Position numbers and translations under genes: made by a program
Shown: in pieces, positions 11,408 to 23,100 of the stretch
Position numbering within the stretch: the first letter of the stretch is position 1
Layout of the letters: every line of letters begins with the position of its first letter
NCBI GenBank assembly: GCA_016584305.1
Contig: JACEEZ010020920.1
Coordinates: forward strand, 93,962 to 157,961
Direction: 5' to 3'
Length of the DNA stretch: 64,000 nt
Source: Chionoecetes opilio
Lineage: Eukaryota; Arthropoda; Malacostraca; Decapoda; Majidae
The notes under the pieces: model-generated
Database searches by the model: none
What the model saw: only the letters and a program-made list of their open reading frames with translations
What the model was told of the DNA's origin: nothing

Positions 11408-13277
11408 CTATTTCGCGCACGGGTACAACGCCCGGTGGCGCTCCACGACCTGCAGAAGGTGCTGTCGCTGTTCCTCGTCGCGCGTGATGGCGCCGCAGAA
11501 CGCGCTGATGAGGGCGACGCCCCTCTCCGCAAAGTCGTTCACCACCCGTAGGTGACGGGCGCGCCGACGAGCCGTGGTGTAGTCGTCCCTCCCCGACCAC
11601 TCGGCCGGATCGACGTTGAGGAAATCGTGACCGGCCCCGAGGGCGGTGACGAGGCCGACAGAGTTGGTCGTCGCAAACGACGCCAGGGAGCGCTGCTCCA
11701 CTGCGTCGAGGGCGACGTCGGCGCGGCGAGGCGGGTTCTTCTCCCCCAGCCGCTGCTGCATGGCGCTGACGATGGCCCGCTTCTCCTCGACCACCGTCGC
11801 CTCGTCGAAGAGGGAGAGGCCGACGAGCTCCTCGGAGACGTACCACATGTGCCGGGCCATCACCTTGCCCGATGCCCGCCCGATCTCCTTGTCGCGATAG
11901 GCGGCGAAGGCTTTGAGGAGGGCGAGGTCCGTTGCCGGGGCCGAGGTCGAGCAGTGGGCGGACATCCACGGTTCCACGTACGTTGTGACGATAAACGTCG
12001 TGAACCGGATCAGCTCCCTCTTCTCGTGCTTGGTGAGCGCAAACTCCTCGCGGAAGAGGGTGATCTTGAGAGTGTAGATCTCGGTGGTCGCCGTATCATT
12101 AAAAAAGTAGGCGCCCGGCTTCCGGATGTTCGCCTCAACCTCACCGCCCAACACGATGATGGTGAGCTGCACCATCTCGCGGTAGTCGTCGCGCGGCTGC
12201 TTCTCCTTCAGCAACGCGTGGCAGGTGGCGATGATCTTGTCGGCGCCGTCGACGGGGTCGTCGAGCGGTTTGGACGACGCCTGGTTCGCGAGCGGCCACC
12301 ACTTCACAAACCGCTTGAACAGCTGGATCTCGGGGCCGGAAGACGGGCCGAAGCAGACGGTGAATGCTGCGCCCACCACTAGCTCGAGCACGTGGTGCCG
12401 GCAAGCGAAGTGGAGCAGATTCCGTTTGACGTGCTTCATTATGTGGACGCACGCGCCCTCCTTGAGTCCGGTATTGCTGACTGTTGTGTCGAAGCACATG
12501 CCGATGATGTTGTCGACGAGGTCCCACTCCTTCGCAGCGTCGTAGACCGCCTGCCCGGTCAGCACGCCCGTCCCCGCCGCGAGTTTCGGCACCATCAACA
12601 GCTTCTGGATGCCGTCACCGGACACCAGGATGGGCAATCGCTCTGCGATTCCCTCACCGGCCATCCCCTCGACAAGTTTTCCGTCCCAGTGTATGATGAG
12701 CGGCACCGCTGGCACATTCACGGTCATCTCCGCCTTGATCTCCTTAGCCATCTTCTCCCGCGCGCTCCTCCGGTGGCGCCGCACGGTGCTGCGAGCGGGA
12801 GTGGCGTCGGCGCCGTGGACAGCGGTGAAAAGATGAACTGCGGTGCGGTCCGAGATCCTTGTGCGGTCCAACGCAGCGGCGACAGCCGGCGTCATGATCG
12901 GCGTGCGGCGACGCTTGGGGGAACAGGCCGATTGAGCGGATATTCCTGCGCTCGGAACGAAGTCCGCGTCCCGTCCGTCGTCACCACCGTTCTCTTCTTC
13001 GTCGCCTGCACCCAAGCCCGATGAGCTGCGCGTGGCAGTCGTGGCACGCTCCGGTGAGCTCGACCGCTTTAGCACGCCGCGCTCCAGACGCCGTCGCTCT
13101 CTGTCGGCCAAGGATGGTCGACTACTTGCATGATGCAACGGGGTCCATCCGGGCAGCGCTGGCCCAGCAGGAACTGCCGATCCTCGTCCACCGTGATGAG
13201 GTCGAAGGCGTCCGCGTGCCCGATGTCGAAAAGCGTCATCAGCGCCAGTGAGAAACTCCGGCGATTCTCGACGTCAA
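11408..13277 (-). CDS. Transposase, exon 2 (main catalytic exon)
   Basis: On the minus strand an acceptor CTCTTTCAG ends at 13278, and the exon opens DVENRRSFSLALMTLFDIGH. The frame slips once between about 13250 and 13140, then stays open for about 570 residues to TGA-side 11408. Recognisable blocks: an acidic/basic linker, TPAVAAALDRTRISDR, IIHWDGKLV (likely first catalytic Asp), CFDTTVSNTG (second Asp site), FACRHHVLELV (C/H pair), then a helical C-terminus. This pattern recalls RNase H-fold hAT-like transposases but I cannot place it in a named superfamily. Residues YFFNDTATTEIYT encoded at 12067-12108 are not transposase; see the adapter entry. Apart from that and one frame slip the gene looks whole. 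Confidence 0.75.
12069..12106 (-). other. Illumina P5 flow-cell oligo sequence (assembly artefact)
   Basis: Read on the minus strand, 12106-12101 are six T, followed by AATGATACGGCGACCACC at 12100-12083 and then GAGATCTACACTCT to about 12069. This is the P5 oligo with the end of its poly-T linker, 32 bases of P5 plus adapter start without mismatch. It lies inside the transposase exon and translates in frame as FFNDTATTEIYT, a peptide that is a known signature of adapter contamination. The last bases (ATCTACACTCT) may also be genuine transposase codons, which would explain mispriming there. Confidence 0.93.
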
Positions 13278-13955
13278 CTGAAAGAGATTAGCTCGTCTGT
13301 AGGTGATCGCTTAAACAATTTATTACCACAACCTAAATAAAGTTTTCCTAACCTAACTTAGTTCATTTATTAGAGTACATAAAAACAAAAACAAAATATA
13401 TTATAATTTGGTGACGATAAAAGTTACGTATGTGAAAGGTTTAGACAGTGACTTATTGGAAATAATATTTACATCAATGTTAATATAGAATTTATAGTAC
13501 AATTAATATAACGCCAATACACACACCATATACATTCGGATGACATCTATAAATTTCTGTGCAATGCAAAAAAAAAAATTAAATAAATTACTAATAACTG
13601 GAAGACATACTTATATTACCAACTCCGTCGTATCTACATAGAAGTTAAAGTTTTAAGTTTACGTATAGGTCGGACGGACGGACTAGCGGTCCCCCAGTCC
13701 ATTGTGGATGAGGTAAATTAGTAATGTTAATGAGGTGAAATTTCAGTTGTTTTTTGAATGAAGGTAATGACTCGCAGCTTCTGATAATTTCAGGTATACT
13801 ATTCCAGAGTATCGTTCGGGCAACATCCAGCCTAGCCAGCGCCCAGCATGGCAGACAGGTCACGGTTAAATGTCATGGCAATTAGGGCAAATAATATATT
13901 ATATTAGGGTATTCTGCGAACTAATTCAATTAGTTCAACTGTTGATTTGTCTTAC
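13278..13955 (-). other. Intron of the transposase gene
   Basis: Minus-strand donor G|GTAAGA at 13955 and acceptor CTCTTTCAG at 13278 bound 678 bp of AT-rich DNA. Joining leaves phase 1 codon completion and a continuous frame into exon 2. Confidence 0.7.
13645..13863 (-). pseudogene. LINE RT C-terminal scrap inside the intron
   Basis: A 72-residue frame reads LDVARTILWNSIPEIIRSC and SLPSFKKQLKFHLI, the typical extreme C-terminus of CR1/Jockey-like ORF2 proteins (…LWNSLP…S..SFK..L). It is far shorter than any RT and lies wholly within the transposase intron on the same strand. Confidence 0.55.
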
Positions 13956-14262
13956 CTTCAGCGCTCCGCTTCTTGGACCGATCCAAGTTCTGCCATGATG
14001 CGTACAGCCGGAGGATCCTCTCCACACAGCGGCTCTTCTTCTGCGTGGGGATCCGTGCTTTCTCCCACACCACCGCCACCTCCGCGGTGACGAGGGAAGC
14101 CGCTTCTTTCACCGACTTCGCTGCACACGGACGAAGTGGAAGAAGCGCCGTAGCATTGCCCGTTCTTGGGAAGCTGCTTCCCCAGCAGGGGTTCGGTTCG
14201 GGCTGCCCAAGAAGCCACACTTCGGTGGCTGAGCGTGAACGTGCTGCAGTTGCAGCGGCCAT
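13956..14262 (-). CDS. Transposase, exon 1
   Basis: An in-frame ATG at 14262-14260 opens a frame that ends at the donor at 13955. The C-terminal half (KSVKEAASLVTAEVAVVWEK, then ARIPTQKKSRCVERILRLY) is a helical block that sets the conserved start of this transposase family, followed by a lysine-rich NLS-like stretch. The frame continues upstream to about 14322 without ATG, and an alternative frame reads KQLPKNGQ at a similar position, so the exact start and a possible small frame slip near 14150 remain open. Confidence 0.55.
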
Positions 14263-14544
14263 CCCGAACGCAGGCACAACAACGACTAACGCGGCGCCAC
14301 AAGTTGGGAGGCGGAGCGTCACACACCCTCACACCACAAGCGCTGAAGGGTAACTGGGCCACTGGCCAGTTGTGGTGGGCAGTGTCAGTCCAGCTCTGTA
14401 TGACTAATGCAGTCCTTGCTTAAATCACTTTTAATTGCACTGTAAAGATGAAAAAGCATTAACACAAACACAATTATGAGTAGAAGGTACTAAATTTTGA
14501 TTCCTAATCCCTATCTCAGTTCACCTATTTTTCCCAAAATTTTG

Positions 14545-14707
14545 TTAAATAGTGAAAACTTTGGCAGCACTGCGGGACGGGACAATATCATCCGATCGGA
14601 ATGAAATTTTGCACAGAACCTTGTGCCATAGTATCGACAAGAATTCCGACGCGGCCCGACGAATCCGACAAACTTTTTTTTTTACCCTGTAAATGTGGAC
14701 CACCCTA
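14545..14707 (-). repeat. Right terminal inverted repeat
   Basis: Ends GTGGACCACCCTA and is the inverse partner of 11191-11345. Confidence 0.85.
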
Positions 14708-15150
<443 letters not shown>

Positions 15151-15321
15151 GCACACACTTCATCTATGTGTTAGGTTTAGCAACCCGGACTGAAAATCAA
15201 GAATCACTCCTGAATTGAAACACAAGGCTGCACCTCCAAGCTCTCCTGCTAGACAACACGGGTCCCCCTGACATGCAGCAAAATTGCTCGAGTAAAAATC
15301 AAAGCCAGGCCTCCTAATCAA

Positions 15322-16681
15322 GAAAAGAAGCTCAAACTTCTATACTTACTCGCCAACAATGGAATATATGCTTCCAATCTGCTAGATGCCAGAGATGGAT
15401 TCATCATCATCAGCAGCGAGGACACGGAAACAGACAAGATCTTCCAGAAAAAATGCTCCTCAGAGCTGCTCAGCCACAACTTTACTCCAGTTCTCCCACC
15501 AAACCTGCGAGCAAAAAGAACAATCCTCCTTAAAAACATCCCTACACACATAACAGACCACAACAACGAGGAAATACAACATGAACTATACACTCAGAAT
15601 GCCTGGTCAAATGAAGACATTGACAACATCTTCAAATTCCCCAATAACCCCATAGTCAAAATCACTTTCAAGTCAACAACATCAGCCCAAGCTGCACTCG
15701 ACAAAGGCCTCTTGATGTTCAACATGAGGGTACCACCACACCAGATAACACAAGAGAATACATCACATAAACACGTGTATGAGATGCTACAAACATGATG
15801 ACTATGTCACAAACAAGTGCCCGCACAACAAAGACCACAGAGTATGCTCTGAATGTAGCGAAACTGGTCATCTATGGTTTCAATGCAACACACCTACAAA
15901 GAAATGCCTTAACTGTGATGGAGACCACCGCACGCTAGCTTTTAAATGCTCTGCCGCGAAATTAATAAAACAGGACAAAATCAAACAACTAAGGGAAAAT
16001 AAAAATGAGCCATACAACGTCATTGCACAACAACCACAACAACCATCCCTCAACACCCAAGTACAAATCTCATCTGACATGACTGCAAAAATTACGACTT
16101 GCATGATACATGCTCATCTTATTAATATTGCCAAGCCTGGATCATACCAGAATGAACTCAACAAAATGCTAACCCTCAACGGTCTTCCGACTATAATAGC
16201 TCCTGATGATCCCCCATCACAGCAAATTTTCAACCTTCCAGTAGCATCACCAACAATCACAATCCAAACGGAGTTTGAAGCAGAGGAAGAGTCTGTCTAT
16301 GAGGAAGAAACCTCAGATGGTGAAGTAGAGCAAGACCGAGCCCGAAGCATAACGGAGGAAGTAGAAACCCAAGAAGAGCAAGACACAGTCAGAAAAACAT
16401 ACCACACAAGAGCTTCCATGTCACATGACAATCACCTACAAAGGACACAACCACAAACCCAAAAAGAACACAGAAACACACAAAACAAAGACACACGTAA
16501 ACAAGAAACAGTACCACGCAAAGACCATCACCAACAAATGACACAACCACAAACCCAAAGAGAAGACAGAAACACACAACACAAAAACACACGCAAACAA
16601 GAAACAGGCTCACGCAAACAGAACACGAAGAACACTCACAATCATGGAAACGCTGAACATAGTACCAGTAAGACGCCTTAA
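15322..16681 (+). pseudogene. LINE copy B ORF1 (zinc-knuckle RNA-binding protein)
   Basis: The N-terminal part (about 15322-15777) reads KKLKLLYLLANNGIYASNLL and NNPIVKITFKSTTSAQAALD, a fold resembling the RRM-like domain of Jockey ORF1. A one-base slip near 15765 puts the rest in another frame, TCMRCYKHDDYV onward, with CSECSETGHLWFQC and CLNCDGDHRTLAFKC as CCHC-type knuckles. A hydrophilic tail follows, with two similar repeats of (T/M)TQPQTQ(K/R)E..RNTQ.K (about 16440-16480 and 16540-16590). It ends at TAA 16679-16681. The role would be to coat LINE RNA. Confidence 0.75.
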
Positions 16682-16689
16682 TCGGCGAG

Positions 16690-17135
16690 GGACGAGCGAG
16701 CCAGTAGAAACCCGCCGCACGTGCGCACGTGCGGCGTCACCCGGAGTTTAATATGTGTGACAATGCTAGATGTGTGATGTGTGACAATGTGTGACAAGTG
16801 TGTGGTCTTAAACCACACACCAAATTTCAACTTAGTCGGTACAGCCGTTTCTCAGCTATAGCCAGATAACGCTGTCTGACACCCCTCACGTGGCACGCCC
16901 CACGCGCTATGCTGACCCCTCACGTGAGACAAAAAACATGATGAAGCACAAACAGTGATATGAATGGGGCTATCAGATGGCGAAGACCGCTTGTCATCGG
17001 AAGTGGGATTCCAAAGATATAAGCTCCTGAAAAGCGTGACGGTCGGGCCGGGCCGGGTCGGGTGCTTAAGTGAGAAAAATCCCGTATCCACCGAGGACTC
17101 ATGAGCGCTTCGTGCTCGCTCGTAACAACATATCG
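16690..17135. mobile_element. Unclassified insertion between ORF1 and ORF2 of copy B
   Basis: The LINE text is interrupted by GC-rich DNA bounded by GACGAGCGAGC (16691) and its inverse GCTCGCTCGT (about 17113-17122). Inside are CACACACCAAATTTCAACTT and CAGCCGTTTCTCAGCTATAG, phrases common in non-autonomous DNA elements. No open frame and no clear target duplication. Confidence 0.4.
16713..16736. repeat. Perfect 24-bp palindrome
   Basis: Two 12-bp halves, CGCCGCACGTGC and GCACGTGCGGCG, meet without spacer, containing two CACGTG boxes. Confidence 0.9.
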
Positions 17136-17149
17136 TACACCACTGAACG

Positions 17150-19735
17150 ACAAAAAAATTTGGTTTAATCAACGCCTACAGAAAAATAAACGCTGACTTT
17201 ATACTCATTAACAGTCACGGCATCACAAACGACGCCACACTCAAGATACACGGTTACACAGTGCACAAGAAAAACTATACAAACTAAATTTATGACGGTA
17301 CAGCAATAGCCGTAAAACACACAATAACACACAACATTTTAGACGACCTCATTTCAGACATGTTTGCAATGGAAATCCAAACTAACACTGGAAAAATTAT
17401 CATAGCAGCCCTATACCAACCTCCCAACTGACAATACATCCCAATCCCAGACTTCATTAAGATACTTCGGAGAAATCAACCGGTATACATGCTAACGGAC
17501 CTAAATGCCAAACATCCTACCTTAGGTTACAGACACACAAACACAAAAGGCAGACAAATACACCACCTCATCAATAACAGGACACTACAGCACATAGGCC
17601 CATACTTTCCAACATACCATGCACACAATACGGCAACAACACCTGACATAATTTTATCAAATTACAAAACATATCACAACATCCACATTACACAAGGACC
17701 CCTAACAACCAGTGACCATTTTCCAATTATAATGAAAATAAGTACCAAAACCCATCCAAACAGCAAGCACTCCACGTCTCAGTTTCAAACAAGCAGGGTT
17801 TCAAGGGGAAATAATAAACAAAATTAATGTTAATGAACAACATGATAATAATACCCTAGAAGAAATAGACGAAGGAATTCAGAAATGGTACGACACAATC
17901 CTCCAAGCAGCACAAAACCACACCACAACACACAACCGTACACTTCCAACACCTTTTTACAACCAAAACACACAGAACATAATCATACAGTACAACGCTA
18001 TAAGACAACACTCAATCCCATACGGGTGGGACATACACCTATACAGACGATATAAACAACTTCAATACACATTACAAGATGCCCTTTCAGAAGACAGTAA
18101 CACATACTGGAACAGCGTAATGACAGAAACTGCTGCAACCTACCAAGACTCATCCACTTTCTGGAGAAAAAAAAAAAATTCTCAGGGAACAACAATCCGA
18201 ACCACACTACTTACTCAACAATAACAGCGAAAAAAAGTACGCATCACGAGACTGACAAGGAGACCCTTTAAAGACAAGTCTGGGAGGAAGTTTTCACAGT
18301 AGACAATATAAACGACGATGAAGACCCTAAAGACAACACAGAAGACACAGTAAGACAATTTTTGGATAACAATACACATATAATCACACCATATCCTAGA
18401 TCTGACAACACTCGACTACACAACAACCACTACACAACAAGAGAAATAACAACTGCAGATATTAAAGTTATCATTAAATCTTTGAAAAAGACATGTCCTG
18501 GTCAAAGTGGCATAAACAAAACGGTACTTAAACACCTACCAGATAATGCGATAATCAAAGTATGTCACATATATAATTCAACACTATCCGCAGGATATTT
18601 CCCCGACATGTGGAAACAATCAACGATCAGATTAATCCCAAAAACAAGCAAGAATTCACATCGTGCATTAAATTACAGGCCCATCTCATTATTAAAAGTA
18701 ACTGGAAATTTTTTCGAACGCATCATAAACAAATGACCACGACAAAACCTCAATGACAATAAATTATACAATATGCACCAATACGGTTTTCGCCAAGGCA
18801 GAGAAACTACCGAAGCCATTGCACTTATAACAGAACAGATAGCTCAAAATAAAGCAGACAATGGACAATGTCACTTAGTACTACGACATATCACAAAAGC
18901 ATTTGACAAAGTTTGGCACCTTCGTCTAAAATACAAAATACTCCAATTACAACTCCCAACAATATTAGAAAAAACTACTCTGTGATTTTTAGATGACCGA
19001 GAGGCAATAATTTAAATAGGCATATACTTAGGTGGCCGTATTAAACTACGCTGCGGCGTGCCCCAGGGTAGTGTATTATCTCCGACGCTATTCATCACAT
19101 ACACCAAAGACATACCAGACCCAATACAGGGCACAAACATATCATACGCAGACGACATCACTCAAATAATACACTACCCGGGTAAATCAAAGGAAATGCT
19201 CAACCGAATAACGGCGAGAGAAGTCAGCCGCATAAACAAATACGAACGACAATGAAAAATAGAAACAAATACAACAAAATTCACAGTTATAAGACTGGGA
19301 GCAAAGACCGAAGAAGTACTCATCGAGGAAGAAATGCTTGACGACCCAAATGAAAGGCAAAACACTCGGTCTCACAATTAACAACAGAGGATATATACAA
19401 CACATAAAAGACAGACCACTATTCCGATTTAGAAGTATGCCTATCAAAATTTAAACACATCTAGTCAAAGCACTGGTCCTACCAATCTTGGACTACCCAC
19501 CTATCCCAACATTATAACTATCAATGAGCAAAGCACAAATTTGCAAACTACAAATAACGCAAAACAAAGCCCTCAGATTTGCTACAGAACAGAGATACCC
19601 ATACACACTCAACACACAAGAAATACATGAATTAACAAAAACAGAACCGATTAACATAAGACTACAAAAGAGCCGATAACATATGGAAGAAATTTGAAGA
19701 TGAAGAGAATCTTCTACTAATAACACTAAAACAAG
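17150..19735 (+). pseudogene. LINE copy B ORF2 (endonuclease and reverse transcriptase), many stops
   Basis: The AP-endonuclease half begins near 17185 with AYRKINADFILINSHG and ends in TTSDHFPIIMKI (the S-D-H catalytic end) at about 17710-17745. The RT half has CPGQSGINKTVLKHLP, LNYRPISLLKVTG, QYGFRQGRETTEAI, ITKAFDKVWH, VPQGSVLSPTLF and SYADDITQII (about 18500-19170). Stops and shifts occur at 17286, 17429, about 17825, 18256, 18735, 18984 and 19253, so the protein is dead. The C-terminus runs to about 19680-19735. Confidence 0.85.
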
Positions 19736-20061
19736 GACAAGAAAATATCAGAAAATACAACATGAACTTCCCTAGTATACTAATAACAATGGAAACTATG
19801 CCAGAGCCACAATATCATTAAAAAACTGAACATGATTAGCTAGATATACACAACAAATACATGCAAACACCTATTAAAAAATACAATGCAAAAAAACTTC
19901 AAACATATATCACAAGACACAGCAAGGTGGACTGCCCACCAACTATCTACTTCTACTGTCTTTCATATTTTCCACCTGCTTTCCCTTCCATTCTCTCCCT
20001 CCCCTGTAACTTTCCTGAAAAAAAAAAAAAAAAAAAAACCCACACACTTCATACATACCAG

Positions 20062-20564
20062 CAGAGGTGGGCGAGAGCGATACTTAGTGCGATACTGCGA
20101 TACTGCGATACTATCGCACCGCCAAAATAGTATCGCAGTATCGGAGTATCGCATAAGAATTCAAAGTAGCGGAGTATCAGTATCGCAATTCAAGTATCGC
20201 CTTAAATTTCCCGCGATACTTTAGAAGACGACCTTTATATTTTAATTAAAATTTGTCAGTTTAAAAATAAATATTACAATGTTTTAATGTGCCTAAACTG
20301 TAGTTGAAGTAAAATAGATCTTTTTTTTGGCTAATACAGTGTTCTCTTAGGTAGCAAAGTATCGCAAAGCTAAATTTTTGTATCGCAGTATCGCTGCGAT
20401 ACTATCGCTTTAAGAAAAATGTATCGGTAGCGGAGTATCGCAGTATCGCGTATCTTTTAAGAAAATCCGAAAAAGAAGCGGAGTATCGCGTATCGAACTA
20501 GCGGGAAAAGAGTATCGCAGTATCGTTATCGCACTACCAAAAAAAAGTATCGCGCCCACCTCGG
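20062..20564. mobile_element. 503-bp hAT-type MITE with perfect 8-bp target duplication
   Basis: The ends read CAGAGGTGGGCG and the inverse CGCCCACCTCGG, 11 of 12 paired. They are flanked on both sides by CATACCAG (20054-20061 and 20565-20572), the 8-bp duplication typical of hAT elements. The interior is AT-rich in the middle and packed near both ends with GTATCGC/GCGATAC sub-repeats in both orientations. No coding frame, so it depends on a transposase elsewhere. Confidence 0.9.
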
Positions 20565-20572
20565 CATACCAG

Positions 20573-21498
20573 ACCCATTACATGGCACAAACATATCATA
20601 CGCAGACGACATCACTCAAATAATACACTACCCGGGTAAATCAAAGGAAATCCTCAACCTAATAACGGCGAGAGAAGTCAGCCGCATAAACAAATACGAA
20701 CAACAAAGGAAAATAAAAACAAATACAAGAAAATTCACAGTTATAAGATTGGGAGCAAAAACCAAAAAAGTACTCATAGAGGAGGAAATGCTTGACACCA
20801 AAATGAAAGGCAAAACACTCGGTCTCACAATTTCCAACAGAGGATATATACAACACATAAAAGACAGACAACACAAGGCCCTTGGAGCTCTAATACGATT
20901 CTTCAAATTTAGAAGTATGCCTATCAAAATTAAAACAAACCTAGTCAAAGCACTCGTCCTACCAATCTTGGGCTATCCACCTATCCCAAAATTGTCAATG
21001 AGCAAAACACAAATTAGCAAGCTACGAATAATACAAAACAAAGCCCTCAGATTTGCTACAGAACAGAGATACCCATACACAATCAACACACAAGAAATAC
21101 ATGAATTAACAAAAACAGAACCGATTAACATCAGACTACAAAAGAGCGGAAAACATATGGAAGAAACTTGAAGATGAATAGAATCCTCTACTAATAACAC
21201 TAAAACAAGGACATGAAAATATCAGAATATACAATATGAACTTCCCTATTACACTAATAACAATGGAAACTATACCTGAACCACAATACCATTAACACCT
21301 GAACATAATTAGCTAGATATACACACAAAATACATGCAAACACCTATTACAAAACACCATGAATTAATATCTTCAAACACATAACACAAGACACAGCAAG
21401 ATGGACTGCCCACCATCTTTTCTACTTCTACTGTCTTTCATATTTTCCATCTGCTTTCCCTTCCACTCTCTCCCTACCCTCTAACTTTAAAAAAAACA
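20573..21498 (+). pseudogene. Jockey-like LINE copy C, 5'-truncated
   Basis: Starts within ORF2 at ISYADDITQIIHYPGKSK and runs open to about 21171 through GLTISNRGYIQHIKD, VKALVLPILGYPP and LRIIQNKALRFATE, then the 3' UTR and A-run (21489-21496). It lacks everything before the RT catalytic box. Very close in sequence to copy B. Confidence 0.85.
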
Positions 21499-21500
21499 CG

Positions 21501-22401
21501 CACTTCATACAACATAATGTTTTAAATTGGCGAACGAACAAGGAATCACTTCTAACAAATTACTTGCAAGTATCACCTGAAATAATTCTTATTAATAGTC
21601 ATGTCCTCAAAACTCACGAAACACTTAAGATTCCAGGATATAATGTTTACAAAGTTAACACTACAAACAGTCAAGGCGATGGATCTACTATCGCAGTCAA
21701 ATATAACATACAACATAAAATTTACGATGATTTTGACACAGACGTGCTTGCAGTGGAGATAGACACCTCATCAGGACCAATAGTGCTTGCCACCACATAC
21801 CTACCACTCCGTCGCCCTTACTTACCTTTTACTGACATGTACAGGCTAATTAATAACAACATACCGACATATATCATTGGTGTTATAATGACAGACACAG
21901 ACACTTTGGCAATAGCAGTAACAACACCGTAGGTAACAGTCTAATGCAACTAATCAACCAAGGAAAAATGATGCACTTGGGACCACAATTCCCCACTTAT
22001 GTAAAATTAGGAGCAGCAACTAATCCTGACAAAATATTTTCCAATATACACCATTACCTTAATAGTATTTCAGAACCAGGAAACATCACCACATCTGACC
22101 ACATACCCATCATATTTAAACCTTCCACCAAGCCTTTCATAATACAACAGCCGGTTAACTATATTATAAATAAAGCAAATTGGGAATCATTTCAAGAAAT
22201 ACTAGATGATAAGATTTACTTAAACACTTTAAATAAAAGCACCACAGCAAATAGAAGATGCAACATTTAAATGGATGAACACTGTTAAAAATGCAATGGA
22301 TAAAACAATACCAAAATACACACATAAACGTATATATCAATTAGTTACAACTCCAGAAATATAACAACTCGAAAGATCATACAACACACTCAAACAAAAT
22401 G
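21501..22401 (+). pseudogene. Split LINE copy D, piece 1: AP-endonuclease
   Basis: Starts immediately after the tail of copy C. Reads SPEIILINSHVLKTHETLKI, GDGSTIAVKYNIQHK and, after a frame break near 21880-21945, LMQLINQGKMMHLGPQFPTY and TTSDHIPIIFKP (the S-D-H end of the nuclease). It then runs into a linker (about 22260-22401) that stops at the LTR element inserted at 22402. Related to but diverged from copy B. Confidence 0.8.
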
Positions 22402-22899
22402 TGTCAGTCAGTTATCACTCCTAACATATATATATTAACTTGCATAACTATTACTAGTGAATTACACCTAATTATCAAACAAGGGTCACACTTATTATAA
22501 CTTCCATACAGGATATGTACATGTAATTAACATCAAAAGAATCAGTGTATTTTTAGAAACATTATAAACATATAATTATATATCTATGTAATATATATAC
22601 AATTATACGTTTATCTTTCCTCCTCTGTTTCACCGTGAGACCCATAAACACCTTGCCCTCTCAAAGTATGTCACAGGACAAATGCCTAGTTGTCAGCATA
22701 AAGTATAGGATCAACAAGAAGTGATAAGAAGACAGAATCACGAGGAGGAGGAAGAGAAGCCATCGACACTACCAACACGCACCTCTCACTCGCTCCGTCC
22801 GGCACTCCCTGGCTGTGCTCAAGAAATTCATTGTACTTGGTTGTAATCTCTACAATTCTTATTGGACTCTAAATAAATGTGTACAAAGCTTAAAAAAAA

Positions 22900-22954
<55 letters not shown>

Positions 22955-23034
22955 GGTGGCACTCGGTGGTGAGTGTCCGCCGACACTTATGTAAATGGTG
23001 ACATTCGGTGGTTCAACCGTTACAGCGACTTATA
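22402..23034 (+). repeat. 5' LTR
   Basis: Matches 28657-29150. Its distal part is disturbed by an A-run plus AT array (22889-22951), after which the GTGG-rich mini-repeats of the LTR end begin. The end is placed at CAGCGACTTAT by comparison with the 3' LTR and is uncertain by one mini-repeat. Confidence 0.65.
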
Positions 23035-23100
23035 TAAATGGTGGCATACGCGGTGGTAGTATAACGACTTATATAAATGGTGGCTAAGCGGTGTTAATGA
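22950..23100. repeat. Tandem mini-repeats, ~45-55 bp unit
   Basis: Four copies of (A)TAAATGGTGRC followed by a CGGTGG block and GACTTAT. One unit also ends the 3' LTR (29200-29248). The TGGTGGC core could be the primer-binding site, since it would pair with a tRNA ending GCCACCA. Confidence 0.6.

Larger units (their letters stand above)
11191..14707 (-). mobile_element. DNA transposon with ~150-bp inverted repeats and spliced transposase
   Basis: Both ends read TAGGGTGGTCCAC inward and stay similar for about 150 bp (11191-11345 against the reverse complement of 14545-14707), sharing blocks such as GGAATTCTTGTCGATAC and ATTCCGATCGGAT. The element sits inside AT microsatellite DNA, so a short AT-type target duplication cannot be told from flanking repeat. 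The interior carries one minus-strand transposase gene in two exons. The coding part is strikingly GC-rich against AT-rich terminal repeats, intron and surroundings, which may reflect horizontal entry. The transposase shares core blocks with 1-1045. I cannot name the family. Confidence 0.85.
15151..20040 (+). mobile_element. Jockey-like LINE, near full-length dead copy B
   Basis: Begins straight after the poly(A) of copy A and contains a gag-like ORF1 with zinc knuckles, an ORF2 with AP-endonuclease and RT domains, a 3' UTR of about 300 bp and a poly(A) at 20018-20038. It is broken by several stops and by an insertion between ORF1 and ORF2 (about 16690-17135). Confidence 0.85.

Noticed and set aside
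11552..13024. Long plus-strand open frames opposite the transposase
   Set aside because: They are shadows created by high GC in the true minus-strand exon; no domains and no splice logic.
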